NCBI GenBank assembly: GCA_017651425.1 | Contig: JAGCCZ010000031.1 | Location: 1-64,000 of the forward strand | Direction: 5' to 3' | DNA length: 64,000 nt | DNA from: Bacteroidales bacterium | GTDB lineage: Bacteria > Bacteroidota > Bacteroidia > Bacteroidales > WCHB1-69 | Part shown: piece after piece, positions 1-7,948 of the stretch | Layout of the letters: each line of letters starts with the position of its first letter | Position numbering within the stretch: position 1 is the stretch's first letter | The notes under the pieces: generated by a model | Database searches by the model: none | Seen by the model: the letters and a program-made list of their open reading frames with translations, nothing else | What the model was told of the DNA's origin: nothing | Position numbers and translations under genes: made by a program

Positions 1-263
1 ATAGAAGAGGCTTGTCTGGGCAAATTGTAGTATCCTACCGTGACAATCTCGGACTGACCGTCATTGTCAATGTCGCCGATGTAGGGTTGGGCATACATGT
101 GCGACAGCGGTTGGCTGCTGGCTCCTTGGACGATTCCCCAGTCCATGGCCACTGCCTCTGTCGAGCAATCCGTCTCCACCATGTTGTCGGGGAGAACGGT
201 TTGAGCCAAAGATGGCTGAAAACCGACCCAAAGCAGGAATAATATGGTCAGGACACGTTGCAT
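1..263 (-). CDS. Secreted FG-GAP/VCBS-like protein, 5' end only
   Basis: Only the first 87 codons lie in the window; the gene runs off the left edge. The start is the ATG at 261-263, followed by a clear signal peptide (MQRVLTILF... to a cut near LAQ at about residue 22). Further on is a GDIDNDGQSEIV stretch, the calcium-loop pattern of FG-GAP/VCBS repeats found in integrin-like beta-propellers. It is probably an exported surface protein; in Bacteroidota such proteins often carry a C-terminal T9SS sorting domain, but that end is not visible. It lies downstream of rplT and is separated from it by a terminator hairpin. Function is not known. Confidence 0.6.
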   Translation of the reverse strand, partial: MQRVLTILFLLWVGFQPSLAQTVLPDNMVETDCSTEAVAMDWGIVQGASSQPLSHMYAQPYIGDIDNDGQSEIVTVGYYNLPRQASS

Positions 264-328
264 CGTGATGATTGTAAATGCATAAATATATATACGATAA
301 AGTGCCGTGTTGTATTGTGTTAAAAATT

Positions 329-363
329 AAAAAAAGAGGATGACTGTTTTCAGTCACCCTCTC
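329..363 (-). terminator. Intrinsic terminator of the infC-rpmI-rplT operon
   Basis: On the minus strand an 11-bp stem (one mismatch) with a four-base loop lies at 336-361 and is followed by a T-rich run at 329-335. It lies just beyond the rplT stop and faces the right way. Confidence 0.75.
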
Positions 364-408
364 TGTATCCAGTAAACGCAGTTTGCTAATTAAAAATCGG
401 GCTATGAA

Positions 409-753
409 CTATTTGACGAGGTCAACGATAGCCTTGAATGCCTCAGGATTGTTCATCGCGAGGTCGGCGAGGGCTTTGCGGTTGAGCGCGACACCCTTCT
501 TGGCCAGATTGCCCATGAGGACAGAATAGGACATTCCGTTGATGCGGGCACCGGCGTTGATACGGGTGATCCACAAGCTGCGGAAATTTCTCTTTTTCGC
601 TTTTCTGTCGCGGTAGGCATACTGCTGGCCCTTCTCCCACGAATTGACTGCAACGGTCCAAACGTTTTTACGTTTGCCGAAGTACCCACGGGTACGTTTC
701 AAAATCTTTTTTCTTCTTGCTTTGGAAGCAACGTGATTGACTGATCTTGGCAT
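409..753 (-). CDS. rplT: 50S ribosomal protein L20
   Basis: The 114-residue product begins [19 protein letters not shown] and is highly basic in its N-terminal half, as L20 is: a long helix that threads into 23S rRNA, followed by a small globular C-terminal domain. L20 is needed early in assembly of the large subunit. The length matches the family (about 115-118). It is the last gene of infC-rpmI-rplT, an order conserved in most bacteria. In Enterobacteria and Firmicutes L20 represses this operon by binding its mRNA, but no L20 leader was recognised here. The gap to rpmI is 97 bases. Confidence 0.97.
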   Translation of the reverse strand: MPRSVNHVASKARRKKILKRTRGYFGKRKNVWTVAVNSWEKGQQYAYRDRKAKKRNFRSLWITRINAGARINGMSYSVLMGNLAKKGVALNRKALADLAMNNPEAFKAIVDLVK

Positions 754-850
754 AATTGATTCCTTTCATTTCCCGTCAGCGGTTTAATGACTAAACTCTT
801 TGATGGCTGAACGTGAACTTTTTGTTTTAGTTAATAATTGATGTTAGTTG

Positions 851-1048
851 TTAGCACATTCCGAGCATTTGACGGACGGTGCGGTCCAAGTTGTGCTCCA
901 CGATGGCGCTGTAGGCCAGGTTGCGTTTTCTCTTGGTACTCTTTTTGGTGAGAATGTGGCTGTGATAAGCGTGATGTCTCTTGATTTTGCCGGTGCCGGT
1001 CAGAGTGAATCTCTTCTTGGCGGCGGACTTGGATTTGATTTTTGGCAT
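851..1048 (-). CDS. rpmI: 50S ribosomal protein L35
   Basis: The 65-residue product begins [14 protein letters not shown], the hallmark N-terminus of L35, and contains the basic [16 protein letters not shown] segment. It is a small protein of the large subunit, located near the exit tunnel side. It lies between infC and rplT in the standard order. The spacer from infC is 48 bases and has no strong Shine-Dalgarno sequence, as usual for the phylum. Confidence 0.97.
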   Translation of the reverse strand: MPKIKSKSAAKKRFTLTGTGKIKRHHAYHSHILTKKSTKRKRNLAYSAIVEHNLDRTVRQMLGMC

Positions 1049-1096
1049 TTCTTTGAGTTTTAAAAGTTTTTATGATGCGTTTACTGTGTTTCGTGT

Positions 1097-1660
1097 TTAT
1101 TTCTTCGACTTCGGGCTGATGATCATCGTCATGTTGCGGCCCATGAGGGTCGGCATCTGGTCGGGCTTGCCGTAGTCGGCGAGGCGCTCGGCGAAACGGA
1201 GCAACAGCAACTCGCCCTGGTCCTTATAGACGATGGAACGCCCTCTGAAATAGACCTGTAATTTCACCTTGTAGCCGTCTTGCAGGAACTTGATGGCGTG
1301 GTTGCACTTGAAGTTGAAGTCGTGGTCGTCGGTCTGGGGCCCCATGCGGATCTCCTTGACGACGGTCTTGGCGCTGTTGGCCTTGATTTCCTTGGCTTTC
1401 CTCTTCTGTTCGTAGAGGTACTTTTGGTAATCCATCACCTTGCATACGGGCGGGGTGGTGTTGGGGGAGATTTCCACGAGGTCAAGTTCGTACTGGTCTG
1501 CAATGGCCAAAGCCTCCCGCAGGGAGACAATCTTGGGCTCGAAATTCTCGCCGACGACGCGAACCGTCTGGGCGGTGATGTGTTCGTTGATTCTGTGCTG
1601 GCTCTCCTTTTTCGGACGCGGGCCCATGGGATTGCGCGGCTTGTTGTTCGGTGTGCTAAT
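1097..1660 (-). CDS. infC: Translation initiation factor IF-3
   Basis: IF-3 binds the 30S subunit, blocks premature 50S joining and checks start-codon and initiator-tRNA pairing. The product has the two IF-3 domains: an N-terminal domain starting around QHRINEHI and a C-terminal domain from about residue 100 with the MGPQTDDHDFNFK and YFRGRS segments. No ATG lies at the expected 5' end. A strong AAAGGAG is followed after five bases by ATT (1658-1660) and after two bases by TTG (1661-1663). I chose ATT by spacing and because infC is known for AUU starts that let IF-3 repress its own mRNA; TTG at 1663 is the alternative, and an ATG at codon 12 is less likely. It heads the infC-rpmI-rplT operon. 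Confidence 0.9.
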   Translation of the reverse strand: MSTPNNKPRNPMGPRPKKESQHRINEHITAQTVRVVGENFEPKIVSLREALAIADQYELDLVEISPNTTPPVCKVMDYQKYLYEQKRKAKEIKANSAKTVVKEIRMGPQTDDHDFNFKCNHAIKFLQDGYKVKLQVYFRGRSIVYKDQGELLLLRFAERLADYGKPDQMPTLMGRNMTMIISPKSKK

Positions 1661-1713
1661 CAAGGCTCCTTTCTTTTTAATATTAAATTCTTTACTTATA
1701 AATTTTTGGGCGG

Positions 1714-1721
1714 CAAAAATA
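1714..1721 (-). promoter_or_regulatory. Bacteroidota-type -7 box for infC
   Basis: TATTTTTG on the minus strand followed by CCGCC matches the TAnnTTTG consensus used by the phylum's major sigma factor. It lies 53 bases before the proposed ATT start of infC. Confidence 0.7.
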
Positions 1722-1761
1722 CACTTTTTTTAATTTATTCTATTGGTAACCGTAATTTTTT

Positions 1762-1769
1762 TATTTTTG
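1762..1769 (+). promoter_or_regulatory. -7 box for the porG operon
   Basis: TATTTTTG followed by CAGCG, about 95 bases before the preferred porG start. It diverges from the infC promoter within the same 200-base gap. No confident -33 box was seen. Confidence 0.6.
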
Positions 1770-1864
1770 CAGCGTTAAACGGAAGGCTGACTTGTCCGCC
1801 TTTCGTTTTGGAACATGTTCAATCAATGGTCACGGATGCAAATCCGCCCCAAAAGTTATTAAAA

Positions 1865-2743
1865 GTGAAAAGGTTATCCATCATCATCGCCTGTGTCGTG
1901 TGCATGCTGCTGCAAGGCATCACGCCGGCACGCGCGCAAAGCTCCGAGTTCGGCGCCCTCTTCGGCACCACCTTCTATCTTGGCGATATCAACCAAACCA
2001 AGCTGTTCAAGAACTCACATCTCGCCGGCGGCTTCGCCTACCGGTACAACATCTCGCCCCGCTGGGCCGTCAGAGGCAACTTCCTGTTCGGGAAAGTCTC
2101 CGCCTCCGACGCCGCCTTCAACAACACGCGGAATCTCAGCTTCATGTCGCCTATCACGGAATTCTCAGCGGTGGCCGAACTCAACTTCCTGAAGCTGTAC
2201 AACGTGCCGCAGAAGAACCATTTCACGCCCTACATCTTCGCCGGCATCACGCTCTTCTCCTTCAACCCGCAGGCGCAGCTGGACACCGCCGGCACCTGGT
2301 ATGAGCTGCAGAGCCTCGGCACGGAAGGGCAGGGCATTGCCGACACCAACGGCCTGGCCACCAAGCGCTACTCCCTGACCAACGTCGCCATCCCCTTCGG
2401 CATCGGCATCAAGGTCAATATCGGACGCCACTTCACCATCGGTGCCGAATGGGGTATCCGATACACGTTCACCGACTACCTCGACGACGTGCGTGGAGTC
2501 TATTTCGACAACGAGATCATCCGCGAGCAGCGCGGCAGCATCCCCGCCGACCTGGCCGACCGTACCCCCGAACTCATAAACCCCGCAACACACGAGCCCT
2601 ATCCCTTCAACACCGCCGGAACACAGCGCGGCAATGTCCGCACAACCGACATCTACTCCTTTGCGGGCATTTTCTTCACGGTCAAGTTCGGCAACGAGTC
2701 CAAGACCTGCGACCTGCTCAAGCCCCGTCATCCCCTCCACTAA
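1865..2743 (+). CDS. porG: PorG-like T9SS outer-membrane protein (DUF6089 type)
   Basis: The product is an outer-membrane beta-barrel protein. It starts with a signal peptide (VKRLSIIIACVV... cut near ARA/QSS) and then shows alternating beta-strand segments such as GTTFYLGDIN and FGIGIKVNIGRHFTIGAEWGIRYTF. In Porphyromonas gingivalis the PorG gene precedes uppS, bamA and two ompH genes, and PorG contacts the PorK/PorN ring of the type IX secretion system. The same order here supports the assignment. I prefer the GTG start at 1865, which gives a normal signal peptide and 292 residues; an ATG at 1826 would add 13 residues. The uppS start follows 11 bases after the stop. Confidence 0.75.
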   Translation: MKRLSIIIACVVCMLLQGITPARAQSSEFGALFGTTFYLGDINQTKLFKNSHLAGGFAYRYNISPRWAVRGNFLFGKVSASDAAFNNTRNLSFMSPITEFSAVAELNFLKLYNVPQKNHFTPYIFAGITLFSFNPQAQLDTAGTWYELQSLGTEGQGIADTNGLATKRYSLTNVAIPFGIGIKVNIGRHFTIGAEWGIRYTFTDYLDDVRGVYFDNEIIREQRGSIPADLADRTPELINPATHEPYPFNTAGTQRGNVRTTDIYSFAGIFFTVKFGNESKTCDLLKPRHPLH

Positions 2744-2754
2744 TCTTTCGCAGG

Positions 2755-3504
2755 ATGGACTATACGGAAAGAGTTCTCAATCCCGCCAAGCTTCCGAAGC
2801 ATGTGGCCATCATCATGGATGGCAACGGACGCTGGGCGCAACAGCAAGGCCGCGAGCGCACATACGGCCACAAGCATGGCGTGGAGGCTGTGCGTAGTGT
2901 CATCGAAGGTGCCGGTGAAATGGGCATCCCCTACCTGACGCTGTACGCCTTCTCCACGGAAAACTGGAACCGGCCCCGCGAGGAGGTCGAAATGCTCATG
3001 GGACTGCTTGTGCAGGCCATTCACAACGAGCTGGACGGACTGATGAAAAACCACGTCCGGCTGCAAGTCACAGGCCGCTTGGGTGACCTGCCCGACAACA
3101 GTCGCGCCGTCCTGCAGGACGCCATCGACCGCACGGCTGGCAACGACGGGCTCACTGTGGTGCTCGCCCTCAGCTACAGCGGACGTGCCGAGTTGGTCGA
3201 TATGGCCCGCAAGGTGGCCCGCGAAGCCGCATCCGGCACCCTTGACCCCGAGACGGTCACCACGGAGACCGTGCAACAACACCTCTATCACGGCGAGATC
3301 CCCGACCCCGACATCCTTATACGCACCGGCGGCGACTGCCGTGTCAGCAATTTCCTGCTCTGGCAAATCGCCTACGCCGAGCTCTTCTTCGTGCCCACCA
3401 TGTGGCCCGATTTCAGGAAGGAGGACCTCCGCGAAATCGTGCTCGATTTCCAGCACCGGGAACGTCGTTATGGAAAAACGGGAGAGCAGGTCCGTGAACA
3501 ATGA
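2755..3504 (+). CDS. uppS: Undecaprenyl diphosphate synthase
   Basis: This is a cis-prenyltransferase that adds eight isopentenyl units to farnesyl diphosphate, making the C55 lipid carrier for peptidoglycan and surface glycans. The 249 residues fit the family. The signature HVAIIMDGNGRWA spans residues 16-28, with the catalytic Asp at 22; SFSTENW-like YAFSTENWNRP and SNFLLWQIAYAEL are also present. One oddity is that the RTGGE motif reads RTGGD (Asp194), while the second conserved acid (Glu209) is kept with the usual 15-residue spacing. It lies between porG and bamA, an order conserved in Bacteroidales. Confidence 0.95.
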   Translation: MDYTERVLNPAKLPKHVAIIMDGNGRWAQQQGRERTYGHKHGVEAVRSVIEGAGEMGIPYLTLYAFSTENWNRPREEVEMLMGLLVQAIHNELDGLMKNHVRLQVTGRLGDLPDNSRAVLQDAIDRTAGNDGLTVVLALSYSGRAELVDMARKVAREAASGTLDPETVTTETVQQHLYHGEIPDPDILIRTGGDCRVSNFLLWQIAYAELFFVPTMWPDFRKEDLREIVLDFQHRERRYGKTGEQVREQ

Positions 3505-3513
3505 TATTTTCAC

Positions 3514-3521
3514 TATCTTTG
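3514..3521 (+). promoter_or_regulatory. -7 box for bamA
   Basis: TATCTTTG followed by CCGCC lies 24 bases before the bamA ATG and just past the uppS stop. It suggests that bamA and the skp genes have their own promoter in addition to read-through from porG-uppS. Confidence 0.7.
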
Positions 3522-3544
3522 CCGCCAATTTTCTAAAACCGCGA

Positions 3545-6172
3545 ATGAAATTCACAAAACACGTAGCAACGATCCTCCTCTTCTTGTCAGTGATTTGCAG
3601 CATAGCAAGTTACGGACAAGTGGTAGTGGGCGGTGACGGACCCGACAAGCCCGTGAAGATCGACTACGCCAACCCCACGGAATATGAAATCGGCGGCATC
3701 ACCTCCTCCGGAACTGCTCCCTTGGACCAGCGTCTCCTCTCTTTCCACGTGGGTGACAAAATCCTCATCCCCGGCGAAGAGATCACCAAAAGCATCAAAA
3801 CCTTATGGCGGAGCGGCCTCTACGATGATGTCGAAATCACCGTAACCCGCATCAATGGCAACATCGCGTTTTTGGATGTGCGCCTTGAAGATCGTGCCCG
3901 CCTCGTCTCCTTCGGCTTCAAGGGAACCACGAAGACGGAAGAGAACGAGTTGCGCGAGAAACTGCACATCTCGCAGGGCAACATCATCAACGACAACATG
4001 AAGACCACTTGCGCCAACATCATTCGTGACTATTATGTGGACAAGGGCTTCTATGCCTGCACTGTCAATGTGCAGGAAATCCCGGACGAGAAAATCAAAA
4101 ATGCCAAGAGCATTCTCTTCGATATTCAAAAATCCAAGCGTGTCCATATCTCCAAAATCGACATCAGGGGCAACAAAGAGGTAACCAATGCCGTCCTGCT
4201 CCGCTCCATGAAGGAGACCAAGGAGAAATTCCTCTTCATGCCCTTCTATAAATTGGATACGGCCATCGCCTACTGCGTGCGGCACAAAGGCTATTACGAG
4301 TCGAAAGACATCAAGGACCATCTGGACGACTACTTCTCCGACCGCGTCAAGCTGCGAATTTTCAAAAAATCCCGGTTCATCAAAGAGAAATACGAGGACG
4401 ACAAGGTCAACCTTATCAACAAATACAACGAGTTGGGATTCCGCGATGCTGTCATCACGCGCGACACCTTCTACATGGATGGCCGCGACATCCGCATCGA
4501 CATCGATGTGAACGAGGGGCCGCGCTACTATTTCCGCAACATTACTTTCGTGGGCAACACCATCTACCCCACCAGCATGCTCTCGCGTCTGCTCGGCATC
4601 AGCAAGGGCGATGTCTATAACCAGACGCTCCTGAACAAGAACCTGACCATGAAAGAGGACGGTGAGGATCTGGCCTCGCTCTACATGAACAACGGATATC
4701 TCTTCTTCAGCGCCAATCCTGTGGAGGTTGCGGTGGAGAACGACTCCATAGACATCGAAATCCGCATCCGGGAGGGCAAACAGGCCCGCTACAACAAGAT
4801 CACGGTGACAGGAAACACAAAGACCAACGACAACGTGATCTTGCGCGAGGTGACCACCATCCCCGGACAGCTGTTCAACCGTGCCGACATCATCCGCACA
4901 CAGCAGGTGCTGATGTCGCTCGGATATTTCAACCAGGAGAAGATGGATGTGCAACCCAAGCCCAACGAGGCCGACGGCACGGTCGATATCAACTATGTGG
5001 TGGAAGAGACCAGCTCCGACCAGCTCTCTTTGAGTGCGGGTTATGGTGCCATAGGTTTCGTCATCACAGCAGGTATCGCCTTCAACAACTTCTCCACCCG
5101 CAAGTTCTTCAAGAAGGATGCCTGGACACCCATTCCCGGTGGCGACGGCCAGCGTCTGGCCCTCAACGTCTCCACGACGGGTGCGCTCTACCAATACTAT
5201 AACGCCTCCTTCACAGAGCCGTGGCTCGGAGGCAGGAAGCCCAACGCCCTCACAATCGGTGTCTATTACCAGCGTCAGACCAATGGCATGAAGAAGTCGG
5301 ATACCACAGGCTTCCGCTCCTCCAGCATTGCAGGCGCCTCCATCTCCTTAGCCAGCCAGCTCAAGTGGCCGGACGACTATTTCCAGATGTCGCACACGCT
5401 CTCATACGAATACTACACCGTCACCAACTGGTCGGGGTACTATTTCTTCAACAACGGCAACGCCAACAGTTTGAGCTATATCTTCACATTGGCCCGCAAT
5501 TCCGTCAACGCACCGATCTATCCTCGCGAGGGATCGAACATCAGCTTCAGCGTGCAGCTCACCCCTCCCTATTCTCTGTTCGGCCACAAGGACTACAGTT
5601 CCATGACCGATCAGGAAAAGTTCCGTTGGTTAGAGTTCCACAAGTGGAAGTTCAGTGCCTCCTGGTTTACGCGCATCGTACAGAACTTAGTGCTCAACGT
5701 CCGTTTCAAGATGGGCTTCATGGGCTGTTACAATAAGGAAATCGGCATTCCGCCGTTCGGACGCTTCTATTTGGGCGGCGACGGACTGTCGAACTTCAGC
5801 TACGACGGTCGTGAGGTCATCGGCATGCGCGGTTACGAAGACGAGGTGTTGTCGCCTTATCTCGACGGCAGCTCCACGGGTGCCAGCATCTACAACAAGT
5901 TCACGGCCGAACTGCGCTATCCCATCACCCTCAATCCGTCGGCCACCGTCTATGTGTTAGCTTTCATCGAGGCGGGCAAGGGATGGCTCGACAAGCGGCA
6001 GTACAACCCGTTTAACATGTACAAGTCCGCAGGTCTTGGCGTGCGCGTGTATCTGCCCATGTTCGGCCTGTTGGGCTTCGACTGGGGCTATGGCTTCGAC
6101 GAGGTGCCAGGCCGCTCCAAGGGCGACTGGGGAAGTCATTTCCACATCTCAATAAACCAATCCATAGATTGA
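3545..6172 (+). CDS. bamA: Outer membrane protein assembly factor BamA (Omp85)
   Basis: BamA inserts beta-barrel proteins into the outer membrane. The 875-residue product has a signal peptide (MKFTKHVATILLFLSVICS...), then about five POTRA repeats, visible as recurring segments such as ISKIDIRGNKEVTNAVLLRSM, FRNITFVGNTIYPTSML and YNKITVTGNTKTNDNVILREV, and a 16-strand barrel from about residue 490. The barrel contains the conserved GEGGDGLSNF-like LGGDGLSNFSYDGREVIGMRGYED stretch with the (V/I)RG(F/Y) lid motif. The ATG at 3545 is chosen because it opens directly on the signal peptide. The C-terminus ends ...NQSID and lacks the usual final aromatic residue. It is followed by three Skp-like chaperone genes. 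Confidence 0.95.
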   Translation: MKFTKHVATILLFLSVICSIASYGQVVVGGDGPDKPVKIDYANPTEYEIGGITSSGTAPLDQRLLSFHVGDKILIPGEEITKSIKTLWRSGLYDDVEITVTRINGNIAFLDVRLEDRARLVSFGFKGTTKTEENELREKLHISQGNIINDNMKTTCANIIRDYYVDKGFYACTVNVQEIPDEKIKNAKSILFDIQKSKRVHISKIDIRGNKEVTNAVLLRSMKETKEKFLFMPFYKLDTAIAYCVRHKGYYESKDIKDHLDDYFSDRVKLRIFKKSRFIKEKYEDDKVNLINKYNELGFRDAVITRDTFYMDGRDIRIDIDVNEGPRYYFRNITFVGNTIYPTSMLSRLLGISKGDVYNQTLLNKNLTMKEDGEDLASLYMNNGYLFFSANPVEVAVENDSIDIEIRIREGKQARYNKITVTGNTKTNDNVILREVTTIPGQLFNRADIIRTQQVLMSLGYFNQEKMDVQPKPNEADGTVDINYVVEETSSDQLSLSAGYGAIGFVITAGIAFNNFSTRKFFKKDAWTPIPGGDGQRLALNVSTTGALYQYYNASFTEPWLGGRKPNALTIGVYYQRQTNGMKKSDTTGFRSSSIAGASISLASQLKWPDDYFQMSHTLSYEYYTVTNWSGYYFFNNGNANSLSYIFTLARNSVNAPIYPREGSNISFSVQLTPPYSLFGHKDYSSMTDQEKFRWLEFHKWKFSASWFTRIVQNLVLNVRFKMGFMGCYNKEIGIPPFGRFYLGGDGLSNFSYDGREVIGMRGYEDEVLSPYLDGSSTGASIYNKFTAELRYPITLNPSATVYVLAFIEAGKGWLDKRQYNPFNMYKSAGLGVRVYLPMFGLLGFDWGYGFDEVPGRSKGDWGSHFHISINQSID

Positions 6173-6249
6173 TAGTCTATGCACCCGTTGTTTTCAACTA
6201 AAATAAAAAACATATAGTCACGTTAATCACACGTAAAAAAATTAAAGCT

Positions 6250-6780
6250 ATGAAAAAACTGTTCTTATCCGCAATGATCGTCCTTCTCGCCCTGACGGGA
6301 TTTTCCCAGAAGTACGCTTATATCAACTCCGAATACATTCTTAGCAATATGTCCGAGTACAAAGAGGCGCAAGCCGAGCTGAACCGCGTGGCTGTGATGT
6401 GGCAGAAAGAGATCGAGGCCAAGTTCGCCTCCATTGACTCCATGTACCGCAAATACCAAGTCGAGTCCGTCACCATGCCGGAACAGATGAAAAAGAACCG
6501 TGAGGACGCTATCATCGCCCAGGAAAAAGCGGCCAAGGATCTTCAGAAAAAACGTTTCGGACAAGACGGCGATCTTTTCAAGAAGAGAGAAGAATTGGTG
6601 AAACCTATCCAAGACCGTGTTATTTCCACGGTGAATGATTATGCCAAAGAAAAAGGATATGCTTTTGTGTTCGACACGGCCGGTGAGATGACCATCATCT
6701 ATGCCGACCCGAAATGGGATATCAACAATGCCATCCTCCAAAAACTCGGCATCTCGGTCAACAGCGAGTTGGACGACTAA
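6250..6780 (+). CDS. OmpH/Skp-family periplasmic chaperone, copy 1
   Basis: Skp (OmpH) is a trimeric 'jellyfish' chaperone that holds unfolded outer-membrane proteins in the periplasm and delivers them to BamA. The 176-residue product has a signal peptide ending near GFS/QKY and the opening YAYINSEYILSNM, which matches the family core (x-Y-x-x-x-S-x-x-I/L). A long charged helical arm follows (about residues 40-125), then the returning strand GYAFVFDTAG. It is the most divergent of three tandem copies, with an extra acidic tail (NSELDD). It follows bamA after 77 bases. Confidence 0.9.
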   Translation: MKKLFLSAMIVLLALTGFSQKYAYINSEYILSNMSEYKEAQAELNRVAVMWQKEIEAKFASIDSMYRKYQVESVTMPEQMKKNREDAIIAQEKAAKDLQKKRFGQDGDLFKKREELVKPIQDRVISTVNDYAKEKGYAFVFDTAGEMTIIYADPKWDINNAILQKLGISVNSELDD

Positions 6781-6816
6781 ACAGATTATACAATAAATAG
6801 AAAACGAACGAATAAG

Positions 6817-7314
6817 ATGAAAAAGATTTTGTTACTTGTAGCCGCAGCCCTGCTGTTTTCCGTAGGCACGGCCGATGCCCAGAAGTATGGTCATGTGAAT
6901 TCCAGTGAAATTCTGCAAGTCATGCCGGGCGTGGACTCCCTTCAAATTAAGTTGCAGGCTTTCCAAAACGACCTGCAAGCCATGTATGAGAGCATGATGA
7001 CCGAATATCAGACCAAGAAAGACAAGTTCGACCGCGAGGTGGGCACCATGTCTTCCGCCGTCCGCCAAGTGCGTGAAAAGGAGCTTGAGGACCTTGGCTT
7101 GCGCATTCAGGAGTTCCAGTCCAACGCCCAAGAGGATCTCGAAGAGAAACAGTACGAACTGGCCAAGCCATTCCAGGATGCCATTCAGAACGCCATTGAC
7201 AAGGTGGCCAAAGCCAACGGTTTCGCTTACATTTTCGACACCAAGATCCTGCTCTACTACGAGAGCGGCGAGGATATCACTCCGTTGGTGAAGAAGGAAT
7301 TGGGTATTAAATAG
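6817..7314 (+). CDS. OmpH/Skp-family periplasmic chaperone, copy 2
   Basis: The 165-residue product has a signal peptide (MKKILLLVAAALLFSVGTADA), then KYGHVNSSEILQVMPGVDS, a coiled-coil arm rich in E/K/Q (about 45-120) and the closing strand NGFAYIFDTK typical of Skp. It resembles copy 3 more than copy 1: both have the MPG(V/I)D motif and the same length. It should act as an outer-membrane protein chaperone in the periplasm. The stop codon of this gene overlaps the ribosome-binding sequence of copy 3. Confidence 0.9.
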   Translation: MKKILLLVAAALLFSVGTADAQKYGHVNSSEILQVMPGVDSLQIKLQAFQNDLQAMYESMMTEYQTKKDKFDREVGTMSSAVRQVREKELEDLGLRIQEFQSNAQEDLEEKQYELAKPFQDAIQNAIDKVAKANGFAYIFDTKILLYYESGEDITPLVKKELGIK

Positions 7315-7320
7315 GAGGAG
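7313..7320 (+). promoter_or_regulatory. Strong Shine-Dalgarno sequence before skp copy 3
   Basis: AGGAGGAG five bases before the ATG at 7326, overlapping the preceding stop codon. Such a strong match is unusual in Bacteroidota, where most starts, including most in this window, lack one. Confidence 0.6.
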
Positions 7321-7325
7321 CAGCG

Positions 7326-7823
7326 ATGAAAAAACTGACCATTATCATACTGTGCCTGTTAGCAACATTGGCTGGCTTCTCGCAGAAGGCCAAGTTCGGG
7401 CATGTGGACTACGGCGCCCTGATGAAGGAGATGCCGGGCATCGACACTGCCCAGCAGGCGTTGATTGACTACCAGAAGGAGCTGGAGGAAACCGGCCAGC
7501 AGATGGTGAACGAGTTCAAGGAGAAACAGGCCGCCTATATGCAGCTGACCAACTCCGGCGCCTCCTCCGCCATCCTGAAGGTCAAGGAGGACGAAATGAT
7601 GAAGCTCTACGAGCGCATTCAGGAGTTTGCTTCCATCAGCGAGCAGGACTTGCAGCAGAAGCAGCTTGCGTTGCTCCAACCGTTCCAGGACAAGTTGTTG
7701 GAAGCCATCAAGAAGGTGGCCTCCGCCGGCAACTATACATATATCTTTGATGTCTCCACCCTCGCTTTCCATAACGAGAGCGACGATCTCACCGAGGCGG
7801 TGAAGGCTCAAATCAAGAAGTAA
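7326..7823 (+). CDS. OmpH/Skp-family periplasmic chaperone, copy 3
   Basis: The 165-residue product has a signal peptide ending near GFS/QKA and then FGHVDYGALMKEMPGIDTAQQAL, a helical coiled-coil arm (about residues 45-125) and the strand NYTYIFDVSTLAF. Family and layout are those of Skp/OmpH. It lies 11 bases after copy 2 and has its own strong Shine-Dalgarno sequence, so translation need not be coupled. Three tandem copies next to bamA are more than the one or two usually seen, which suggests clients or trimers of different composition. A terminator follows. Confidence 0.9.
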   Translation: MKKLTIIILCLLATLAGFSQKAKFGHVDYGALMKEMPGIDTAQQALIDYQKELEETGQQMVNEFKEKQAAYMQLTNSGASSAILKVKEDEMMKLYERIQEFASISEQDLQQKQLALLQPFQDKLLEAIKKVASAGNYTYIFDVSTLAFHNESDDLTEAVKAQIKK

Positions 7824-7826
7824 ATC

Positions 7827-7895
7827 CCATAACTGCGGGCATCTCACCCGCAATGCGGTTATGTAAAAAAGGCGCGGAAACCGCGCCTTTTTTTT
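7827..7895. terminator. Structured 3' end and bidirectional terminator
   Basis: A compound stem at 7827-7862 (outer CATAAC/GTTATG arms around a GCGGG/CCCGC hairpin) precedes a GC-rich hairpin at 7871-7887 (GGCGCGG, loop AAA, CCGCGCC). The second hairpin is flanked by six A on the left and eight T on the right, so it can end transcription of skp copy 3 and of the leftward operon that converges on it. Confidence 0.85.
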
Positions 7896-7948
7896 ACTGT
7901 AATATAGAATTTGATCCGGAGAGACAAATACAACGGGCGCAACAACAC

